NCBI RefSeq assembly: GCF_000829825.1
Contig: NZ_JXSL01000019.1
Location: forward strand, 1-64,000
DNA: 64,000 bases
Direction of reading: 5' to 3'
Source of the DNA: Paramagnetospirillum magnetotacticum MS-1
GTDB taxonomy: Bacteria > Pseudomonadota > Alphaproteobacteria > Rhodospirillales > Magnetospirillaceae
The position numbers and the translations under genes were made by a program. The notes beneath the pieces were generated by a model, which worked only from the letters and a program-made list of their open reading frames with translations, did no database searches and was not told the DNA's origin. Below are positions 57,121-64,000 of this stretch, in pieces; the first letter of the stretch is position 1, and each line of letters begins with the position of its first letter.

Positions 57121-60100
57121 TGGATGTGCCCCTCCACCTGCGGCGGATAGGGGATATGGAACAGAACATGCGTGCCTTGGCCGCGACGCGAGTCGATGCG
57201 GATGCTGCCACCCAATTCCTCGACGCTGGCCTTCACGGCGGTCATGCCGACGCCGCGCCCGGACAGTTCGGTGGCCTCGGTGCGGATGCTGATTCCGTCG
57301 GCGAAGACCAGATCCGCGATATCCCAGCCGCTGACGTCGGAGGTGGTCAATTCGGCGGCCCGTCGGCGCAGGTTTTCCACATCGATGCCAGCGCCGTCAT
57401 CGGCGATATCGATGGCCAGCAAGCCCTCCATGCGGCGAATGGCGCAGCGGATGGTGCCGATTTCACTCTTGCCGGTGGACAATCGGGAATCCGGGTCCTC
57501 GATCCCGTGATCGATGGCGTTGCGGAAGACGTGGCCGAGCGAGCGCAGGAACGGCCCGAACACTTCGGGATCGATGCGGACGTCGTCGCCTTCGACCACC
57601 AGGGGTCCCACTTCCTTTTCCAGTCGGGCGGAAATCTGGTGGATCATCTTGTCGAAATCGGCGATGGCCTGACGCAGCGACACGGTGCGGATGGCGGCGA
57701 TTTCCTCGATGACCTCGGGGATCTCGGTTTCCGCCAGCAGTCCGCGGGCGAAGCGTTCAAACCGCTTGGCCTGTTCCGGCGTGACGGTGACCACGCCGCG
57801 CCGCGCCATGAAGTCCTCGCCCAAGGCCTCGCGGACGGTTTCCAAATCGGCGTTGAGGACGGACTGCCAGTCGCGGGCGAAGACCATGGACGCGGCTTCG
57901 GCGGCGTCGCCCCTGCGGCCCAGGCGTTGCAACGCGGATTCCACCTCGTGAAGATTGGTGGGCAGGTGGTGAAAGCCCAACTGGTTGAAGGTGCCCTTGA
58001 AGGTGTGGATGGTCCGGTACAAGACCCCCCGGTCGCGGCCCCGCCACATTCCCGGCCCGTCCTGGACGAAGTTGGAAAACTCGGCGACGGCGTCAAAGAA
58101 GTCGTTGCCGTAGGTGACGGCGGACACGATCATCTCGAGCCGGGTCCGCTCGCGCGCGACCTGCGCCGCCAGCGCCTTCTCGCCGGTGACATCGGTCAGC
58201 ACCACCATGATCGCCTGATCCAGTGGCTTGAATTCGGTCTTAAGGATCCGGTCGCCGATATTGATTTCCTCGGGCAGCAGCGACAGGTACAGCTCGGCGC
58301 GGGAGGGGTCGGGTTCCTTCAAGGCCTCTTCGATGCAGGCGCGCAGCGTGTCGCGGGCGTGTTCGTCGCCGGAAAACAGCAGCTCATCCACCGACTTGCC
58401 GGCTGGCGATCCGTCGAAGAAATCCAGGCAGGCATGGCTGAATTCCGGCTCGACCAGCAAGTCGCCGCGGAACGACAAGAAACCCTGACCGGAATTGTCC
58501 AAAAGGGCGGAAACCTGATCGCTCTTGGATTTAACCGTGGACAGGGATTGCGCCAGTTCGCGGGTGCGGTCGCGGACGCGTTCTTCCATCTCGGTATAGA
58601 GCTGGGCGTTTTCCAGCGAAATGGAGGCCTGGCTGGCCAGCAGGTCCAGTACGGCGACCCGCTTGCGGGTAAAGGCCCCGGCGGCCAGGTGGTTTTCCAG
58701 ATAAAGCACCGCCGACAGCGCCCCATGGGTCACCACGGGCAGGCACATCACCGACTTGACCCCGCCGCGCGCCGCGTAACCCTCGGTCATGAAGGTGTTG
58801 GGGCCGATGGCGTTGTCGATCACCACCCTTTCGCGGGTCCGGGTGACATACTGGAACACGGTCAGAGGCAGATCGTCGGAACTGGGCACGGTGGCGCAGG
58901 TGGAGACCGCGATGAGGTCTCCCTCCACCATGGCCTCGGCCTCGATGCGGAACGTCTCTCCATGGCGCAGGATCAGCAGGCCGCGATCGGCACCGGCGTG
59001 TTCGACCACGATGCGCAGCAGGGATTCCACCAGATTGCCCAGCACGATCTCGCCGGAAACGGCCTGCTGGGCTTTGATGACGGTCATCAGGTCCAGTCCG
59101 TCGGCGCTGCCGCTGAAGCCGGTGACGGCTCCATCGGCCATGGCGGAATCCGCCAGTCTGGGGAAAGCCTGGTCAAGCTGGGCGACCTTGGCCAGCGCGC
59201 CCCAGCGCGTATAGCAATAGCGGGCGTTGCGCAGATAGTTCTCGGCGATGCTGGGCAGTCCCTGATCCAGGCAGAAACGGCCCGCCCGCTCGTTGGCGAT
59301 GGCCTCGCAATGAAGCTGGCCCTGTTCGCGGGCCGTCAGGATCGCCGTCTCATAAAGGCGCATCACCTCGTTGCCGCTGCCGGACAGGGCGGCAATCTCC
59401 GCATCGATGAGGACCGCGCGCGCCGCGAAGGTTTCGGGGCAATGTTCGGCCCACAGCACCAGCTTACGATGATGTTCGGCCAGCCAGGGCCCCATCTCGG
59501 CCCGGTGTTTTGCGTCGGCGCTGGGATACAGCGCCGTGATGGCCAGCGCCCCGTAGAAGTGATGGGAGGACTCGATCACCGAAGACGAGATCTTCGGCAC
59601 CAGGGCGGCGGTCTCGCGGGCGGCGGCCAGCGCCTCCTCGTGGCGGCCCATCAGATAGGGGGTAACCTGACGGACCACATGGTAGAAGGCGATGCCATAG
59701 CCATGGGCCGTCCCCACCAGGGCCTCGTAGGAGGCCTTGGCGCCGTCCGCTCCGGCGACGCCCGGCGTGATCTCGAGCTCGACGCCCTGCAGGCCGGTGA
59801 TGAACAGCTCCTGCAAACGCAGCATCAGGATGGCGAAGGGGATGCGGGCATTGGCGGCGAAGGGGGCGAATTTGCGCATATGGGCCAGGACCAGGTCCAG
59901 CGGCTCGCCCTTCTCGAACAGCATCCAGGCCGAAGCATAGGCCACATAGGCGGCATAGATCAGATTGCCGGTGTCCAGGCAGGTGCGGAAGGTCTCTTCC
60001 AGCACCGGCATGATGGTGGCGATGGGCTTGCTCCAGGGCGTGACGAAATAGCCATGGCGGAACAGCAAGGTTCCCTTGAGTGGCGCGCTATTGAACCTTT

Positions 60101-62996
60101 CGCCCAGTTTGAGCGCCAGTTCCGAAAACTCCAGCCCGGTGCGGAAATCCTCGAACCGGCCGACCAGGGACACGGAATAGCCGGAAAAAGCCGCGCTGGA
60201 ATCCTCGGTCACACCATGGTGCAGGGACAGGTTGATGGCCGCCAGTCCCAGGAAGGGATAAAGCAGCGGGCGGACATGGTAAACCGCCGGAATGGCGTCG
60301 GCGATGACGCCGATCAGCGCCCGGACGGCCGGGACACGGCATTCAGGCAGGGAGACCAGATCGGCGATATGGCGCCCTTCGAGGAGACCGGCCAGTTCCA
60401 GCCGGGCCGCCTGGACGGCCTTGGCCGTGTCGTCTTCCGTCTCGGGGCAGGTGAGCCCGAAACGCTCCAGGGCCTTGACGGCGATGGCCACGGCGTCGCC
60501 ATAGCGGCCCGAGACCATGAACATGCGAAAGCGCAGGCGCCAGACCTGGGCGCTCTGATCATCGCTGTCCGTCTTGCCCAGTAGCAATTCGAACAGTTCA
60601 TCCGCCTGGGCGTGATTGCCCACCAGATATTCGCACTCGGACAGATCCAGGAAGAGGGCGAAGGTCTGGTCGTGGTCCGTTTCCCAGCAATCGGCGTTCA
60701 GCAGGTTGCGCGCCAGGGCAAAATAGACCCGCGCCGAGGCATTGGCCGATGATGCCTTGGCCTTGCGCCCCGCCTGGGTGTTCAGCCGGGCCAGCAGATC
60801 GCGTTCGGCCCGCTCGGTGATCATCTGGCGGCCGAGATTGAGATGGTGAATCACGTCGAACAGCCGGTCCTCGACCTCGGTCTCGCTCAGCCGCTCCAGC
60901 ATTCGCCGCCCTATCTGCAGATGGGTGGCGACCATTTCGGAGATGGGCAAGGACAGATAGGCGGCTTCCTGGATGCGGTCATGGGTAAAGGCCAGACGGT
61001 CACCGCTGCGGATCAGGAAACCGGACTGAATGGCCTTTTCCAGGCTGTTCAGGCACTCCTCCTCCGAGCGGTCGTAGACCATGACCAGGGTGCCCAGCGT
61101 GGTGCCGCTGCCCAGGCAGGCGATCCGGCGCAATTCCGCCTGATCCGCCTCGGGCAGGCGGCGCAACTTGGCCGCCATCAGCACCACCACATTGTCGGAA
61201 AAGCCCATGGCCCCGATGCGTTCGAGATCCCAGCACCACAGACCCTGGGCCAGATCGAACCAGAGAAGTTTCTCTTCCGCCAGGGAGGTGAGAAACTGGA
61301 TGGCGAAGAACGGATTGCCCGCCGTCTTCTGATGGATCAGCCGGGCCAGGGGCTCCACCTGCTCGGGCGTGCCGCGCAGGGTGTCGGTTACCATGAGGGA
61401 AAGGTCGTCCGCGCTCAGCGGCTTGAGAACGATGTCGTTTACCGCCCGCCCACCCTTGCGGATGGTGTCCATGGACAGCATCAGCGGATGCGACGAATCC
61501 ACCTCGTTGTCGCGATAGCTGCCGATGAGCAGAAGATACCTCACCTCCGGGTGGGTCATCAGATGTTCCAGCAGCTTCATGGAGCCGTTGTCCATCCACT
61601 GCAGGTCGTCGAGGAACAGAACCAGCGGCTGCTCCGGCCGGGACAGGACCGAGACGAAGCGGCGGAACACGGTCAGGAAGCGGACATGGGCCTCGCCGGG
61701 GGGAAGTTCCGGCACGGCGGGCTGCTTGCCGATCACCAGTTCAAGCTGGGGAATGAGATCCATCAGCAAATCGCCATTGGGCCCCATGGCATCCAGGAAC
61801 GCCTCGCGCCAGCGCCGGATATCGGATTCGGGGGACCCCAGAATCTGGCGGACCAGGGTATGAAACGCCTGGGCGAAGGTGGAATAGGGAATGTCGCGCT
61901 TGTGCTGATCGAACTTGCCCGCGCCGAACATGCCGTCGCGCTCGACCATGGCGGAGTGGATCTGGTTGACCAGGGCCGACTTGCCCACACCGGAATAACC
62001 CGATACCAGCACCAGTTCCGGCGCTCCGTCATCGGCGACCCGGCGGAAGGCATCGAGCAGGAGGGCGGATTCCGACTCGCGGCCATAAAGATGTTCGGGA
62101 ATGGTGAGGATGCCCGAATGGTCGTTTGCCGCCAGGGGGAAGCTTGAAATCCGGCCCTCTGCCACCTGTTGGGCCAGGCAATGCTCCAGGTCCGTGGCCA
62201 GACCCTCGGCGGTCTGATAACGCTCCTCCGCCGTCTTGGCCAACAGCTTCATGATGATGGCCGAAACCTGATCGGGCAGGCCCGCGACCCTTTCCCTGGG
62301 CGGCGAGGGCTGGCGGGCGATGTGGCAGTGCACCCATTCCATGGGATCGACCGCCGAGAACGGGCGCAGGCCGGTGAACACCTCGTAGAGGACGACGCCC
62401 AGCGAATACAGGTCGGAGCGGGAATCCACCGAGCGGTTCATGCGTCCCGTCTGTTCCGGGGCCATATAGGCGAAATTGCCGACGGCGATCTCGATCATCT
62501 GGCTGTGCCGGTGTTCGCGCTGAAGTTGCGAGGCCGATCCGAACCCCGTGAAGACCACCGTGTCTGCGGTTTCATCGATCAGGATGTTGTTGGGCGTGAC
62601 GTCCTTGTGGATCAGCCCCCTGGCATGGATGTGTCCCAAGGTCCGCGCCATGGCGGACGACAGGCGCAGCAAGCGGGACAGGTCGGCCTGGCGCAATGGG
62701 CCGGACCGCGATGCGATCAATTGCGACAAGAGCTGGCCGCCGGGATCGGAAAGGGTAAGGCTGGGGCGGCCGGAGGTTTCATCCAGTGACAGGGGAACGG
62801 CGCCCCAGGCGGCATCGATTTCGGTCCTCAGCGCGAATTCGCGACGAAGCCGATCAATGACCGCTTGCGAGGGGCGCGCGGACAGGGTGCTGCGCAGCAG
62901 AATCGCCCGATTTCCCGGGGCCGTGCCCCGTGCCAGCGACATCTCCTCTTCCCGGCAGAGGGTGTCGGTTATTTTGACCCCGGACGGAACAGTCAT
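57117..62996 (-). CDS. Giant hybrid signalling protein: degenerate Ser/Thr kinase, AAA ATPase, GAF, PAS, HPt and CheA-type ATPase
   Basis: The 1959-residue protein starts at ATG 62996 (MTVPSGVKITDT). Order: protein-kinase-like domain (~60-285; HKD in the catalytic loop, but GFG in place of DFG and R for the usual lysine), AAA ATPase with Walker A GYSGVGKSALVNQ (~340), a long TPR-like helical region, GAF (~1330-1480), PAS (~1510-1640), HPt with phosphoacceptor His (RTIHTFKGTFNQLG) and a CheA-type HATPase (~1790-1950; NAIDHGIED, DDGAGID, GRGVGMTAVK). No CheW domain follows. Resembles the multi-domain histidine kinases with a STPK/AAA front. It is the first gene of an overlapping set with the CheX-REC and diguanylate cyclase genes. 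Confidence 0.93.
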   Translation of the reverse strand: MTVPSGVKITDTLCREEEMSLARGTAPGNRAILLRSTLSARPSQAVIDRLRREFALRTEIDAAWGAVPLSLDETSGRPSLTLSDPGGQLLSQLIASRSGPLRQADLSRLLRLSSAMARTLGHIHARGLIHKDVTPNNILIDETADTVVFTGFGSASQLQREHRHSQMIEIAVGNFAYMAPEQTGRMNRSVDSRSDLYSLGVVLYEVFTGLRPFSAVDPMEWVHCHIARQPSPPRERVAGLPDQVSAIIMKLLAKTAEERYQTAEGLATDLEHCLAQQVAEGRISSFPLAANDHSGILTIPEHLYGRESESALLLDAFRRVADDGAPELVLVSGYSGVGKSALVNQIHSAMVERDGMFGAGKFDQHKRDIPYSTFAQAFHTLVRQILGSPESDIRRWREAFLDAMGPNGDLLMDLIPQLELVIGKQPAVPELPPGEAHVRFLTVFRRFVSVLSRPEQPLVLFLDDLQWMDNGSMKLLEHLMTHPEVRYLLLIGSYRDNEVDSSHPLMLSMDTIRKGGRAVNDIVLKPLSADDLSLMVTDTLRGTPEQVEPLARLIHQKTAGNPFFAIQFLTSLAEEKLLWFDLAQGLWCWDLERIGAMGFSDNVVVLMAAKLRRLPEADQAELRRIACLGSGTTLGTLVMVYDRSEEECLNSLEKAIQSGFLIRSGDRLAFTHDRIQEAAYLSLPISEMVATHLQIGRRMLERLSETEVEDRLFDVIHHLNLGRQMITERAERDLLARLNTQAGRKAKASSANASARVYFALARNLLNADCWETDHDQTFALFLDLSECEYLVGNHAQADELFELLLGKTDSDDQSAQVWRLRFRMFMVSGRYGDAVAIAVKALERFGLTCPETEDDTAKAVQAARLELAGLLEGRHIADLVSLPECRVPAVRALIGVIADAIPAVYHVRPLLYPFLGLAAINLSLHHGVTEDSSAAFSGYSVSLVGRFEDFRTGLEFSELALKLGERFNSAPLKGTLLFRHGYFVTPWSKPIATIMPVLEETFRTCLDTGNLIYAAYVAYASAWMLFEKGEPLDLVLAHMRKFAPFAANARIPFAILMLRLQELFITGLQGVELEITPGVAGADGAKASYEALVGTAHGYGIAFYHVVRQVTPYLMGRHEEALAAARETAALVPKISSSVIESSHHFYGALAITALYPSADAKHRAEMGPWLAEHHRKLVLWAEHCPETFAARAVLIDAEIAALSGSGNEVMRLYETAILTAREQGQLHCEAIANERAGRFCLDQGLPSIAENYLRNARYCYTRWGALAKVAQLDQAFPRLADSAMADGAVTGFSGSADGLDLMTVIKAQQAVSGEIVLGNLVESLLRIVVEHAGADRGLLILRHGETFRIEAEAMVEGDLIAVSTCATVPSSDDLPLTVFQYVTRTRERVVIDNAIGPNTFMTEGYAARGGVKSVMCLPVVTHGALSAVLYLENHLAAGAFTRKRVAVLDLLASQASISLENAQLYTEMEERVRDRTRELAQSLSTVKSKSDQVSALLDNSGQGFLSFRGDLLVEPEFSHACLDFFDGSPAGKSVDELLFSGDEHARDTLRACIEEALKEPDPSRAELYLSLLPEEINIGDRILKTEFKPLDQAIMVVLTDVTGEKALAAQVARERTRLEMIVSAVTYGNDFFDAVAEFSNFVQDGPGMWRGRDRGVLYRTIHTFKGTFNQLGFHHLPTNLHEVESALQRLGRRGDAAEAASMVFARDWQSVLNADLETVREALGEDFMARRGVVTVTPEQAKRFERFARGLLAETEIPEVIEEIAAIRTVSLRQAIADFDKMIHQISARLEKEVGPLVVEGDDVRIDPEVFGPFLRSLGHVFRNAIDHGIEDPDSRLSTGKSEIGTIRCAIRRMEGLLAIDIADDGAGIDVENLRRRAAELTTSDVSGWDIADLVFADGISIRTEATELSGRGVGMTAVKASVEELGGSIRIDSRRGQGTHVLFHIPYPPQVEGHIQ

Positions 62997-63268
62997 TGTT
63001 CCCAAGATCCCCCAAAACAGGACTGCTGGCGGCTGCTCCGACTTGGGAGGCCATCACCTCCCACAGCCTACGTTGCTTTGCCTTTACGTTCAATCGCCAC
63101 AACCACTCGTTCCATCGGTTTCCTTCTTCCTGTGGTCTCCCGCAAAATGAAATCCATGGCCGGTGGCCGAGGCATCAAAATTGTGATGGCGCATCAATAG
63201 CAATGAATGGACTGTTATGGCTCGCTTATGATATCCAAAACGACAAATCGGCATGTTTGGGTGGCAAG

Positions 63269-63680
63269 ATGAGAGATGAGAATCAAGGAAAAATAGACGA
63301 TAGCGAGAGTTCTGAGGAGCAGACTGGAAAAAAATAGAAACAGGCGATGGTCAAAATCCCGTGAAAATAGTGGTTTTGATCGTGGGCATGGCTTCGGCGG
63401 CGGCAATCCGTTCGGCGGAGGTTTCGGTGGCGGGTTTGGTCCCGGCCAGTTCATGCAGATGTTGCCCCTCCTGATGGCCATGAGCGGCGGCATGCCCGGC
63501 GCCGGAATGGCCAATATGCAACTTAAACTATTGATGTGGATGGTCGAGACCTGGCTGGACTACCTGTCGGCCATGCAAGACGTGTTCGAGCGGGCCTTTG
63601 ACCGCCTGCGCGAAATGGAGCTGTGCGGCGGCTTCATGGGCGGCGGCGGCGATCAGGGCGACGACGGCAAGGACTGGTAA
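63269..63680 (+). CDS. Small Gly/Phe-rich protein upstream of a polyketide synthase, split at an A7 run
   Basis: Frame 1 starts at ATG 63269 (MRDENQGKIDDSESSEEQTG) and stops at 63337 just after a run of seven A (63328-63334). With six A it would read on as NRNRRWSKSRENSGFDRGHG, a Gly/Phe-rich stretch, then QMLPLLMAMSGGMPGAG, and WMVETWLDYLSAMQDVFERA to the stop at 63680. The only standard start in the second frame is ATG 63453, giving 75 residues. Second half: an amphipathic helix and acidic tail. Family unknown. It ends 30 bases before the polyketide synthase gene. Intergenic 62997-63268 has nothing else. Confidence 0.55.
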
Positions 63681-63710
63681 TCGCAAGGGCATGCGGTCGG
63701 GGCAGGGGGG

Positions 63711-64000
63711 ATGAGTATGGGGGGCGTGCGCAAGCCGCTGGATATCGCCATCATCGGGATGGCGTGCCGCTTTGCCGGTGCATCCGATTGGCGGGCCTAT
63801 TGGCGCAATCTGCTGGATGGGGTCGAGTCGGTCACCTTTCTCACCGATGCCCAGATGATCGAGGCCGGGGTGGACCCGGCCCAGTTGCGTCATCCCGATT
63901 ACGTCAAGGCGTCCTTCCTGCTGCCCGAGGCCGACCGCTTCGACCCGCTGTTCTTCGGCTATTCCCCCCACGAGGCCCGGCTAATCGACCCGCAGCAGCG
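63711..64000 (+). CDS. Type I polyketide synthase, N-terminal ketosynthase start, partial
   Basis: The open frame runs off the window. It begins at ATG 63711 or, more likely, ATG 63717 (MGGVRKPLDIAIIGMACRFA), which lies 6 bases after AGGGGGG. The visible 96 residues are a beta-ketoacyl synthase N-terminus: IAIIGMACRFAGASDWRAYW, DPLFFGYSPHEARLIDPQQR. The phrase ends just where the KS dimer helix starts. A modular PKS or PUFA-like synthase is expected downstream; nothing more can be said. Confidence 0.88.
   Translation, partial: MSMGGVRKPLDIAIIGMACRFAGASDWRAYWRNLLDGVESVTFLTDAQMIEAGVDPAQLRHPDYVKASFLLPEADRFDPLFFGYSPHEARLIDPQQ

Noticed and set aside
57120-60584. Very long open frame (1154 codons) on the plus strand opposite the hybrid kinase gene
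   Set aside because: It is the mirror of a GC-rich gene; its composition (Gly, Gln, His, Asp, Leu) is what reversed codons give, it has no domain motifs, and the minus strand encodes an unambiguous multi-domain kinase.
63081-63337. Alternative frames before the polyketide synthase gene
   Set aside because: These contain many stops or no start and no recognisable domain, apart from the split small protein already listed.
1-64000. CRISPR arrays
   Set aside because: I looked for regularly spaced near-identical repeats and saw none.
1-64000. Ribosomal RNA and tRNA genes, complete insertion sequences, phage genes, attachment sites, replication origin
   Set aside because: None recognised by eye. 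tRNAs are short and I did not check every gap with a covariance model, so absence is not proven.

Overview
The window looks like a chromosomal segment of a magnetotactic alphaproteobacterium of the Magnetospirillum/Paramagnetospirillum group. The main evidence is a complete mamXY-type magnetosome operon on the minus strand (mamY, mamX, mamZ, ftsZ-like; about 5.5-10.5 kb). High GC, densely overlapping ATGA gene junctions, many chemotaxis and c-di-GMP proteins, FeoAB and a sensor hydrogenase also fit. All assignments come from reading translated motifs by eye; no database search was made.

Layout. 0-5.5 kb: end of a cation diffusion facilitator gene, a small Gly/Ala-rich membrane protein, fur, and a heavy-metal cassette (MerR regulator with a 19-bp-spacer promoter, P-type ATPase with a CCxxE metal site, DmeF-like exporter), then a YnfA-type membrane protein. 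5.5-10.5 kb: mamXY operon. 10.8-13.7 kb: a divergent triad of vWA protein, PP2C phosphatase and protein kinase that shares an intergenic region with mamY containing a Fur-box-like sequence. 13.7-18.4 kb: an IS5-type transposase scar, then OprB-like porin, feoA, feoB and two tiny proteins; this FeoB lacks the P-loop lysine. 18.4-21.9 kb: a family 2A encapsulin operon (cysE, DUF2325, shell, cargo) in which the cysteine desulfurase cargo has lost nearly all its catalytic domain. 22-29 kb: an EAL protein, a four-gene molybdopterin oxidoreductase operon with its own FdhD (membrane anchor frameshifted at a 9-G run), and divergent modE.

29-42.7 kb: three translationally coupled genes, namely a 1753-residue exported protein of unknown function, a bacterial alpha-2-macroglobulin with a CTEQ thioester, and penicillin-binding protein 1C. 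42.8-47.2 kb: an ECF sigma/NrsF anti-sigma pair coupled to two redox-type enzymes, with a divergent LysR regulator and a DUF1223 protein. 47.1-51.7 kb: an operon of a Cys-repeat peptide, two related secreted Cys proteins, a pentaheme cytochrome c and a (frameshifted) chemoreceptor. 52-54.6 kb: HupUV regulatory hydrogenase. 54.6-63 kb: a TRIC-type channel, a diguanylate cyclase, a CheX-REC protein and a 1959-residue hybrid kinase, the last three overlapping head to tail. The window ends in the start of a type I polyketide synthase preceded by a small Gly/Phe-rich protein split at an A7 run.

Themes: iron handling and magnetosome formation (Fur, Feo, MamX/Z), sulfur storage (encapsulin with CysE), redox and hydrogen sensing, and large multi-domain signalling proteins. 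I saw no CRISPR array and recognised no tRNA or rRNA gene, but I did not scan exhaustively for tRNAs.
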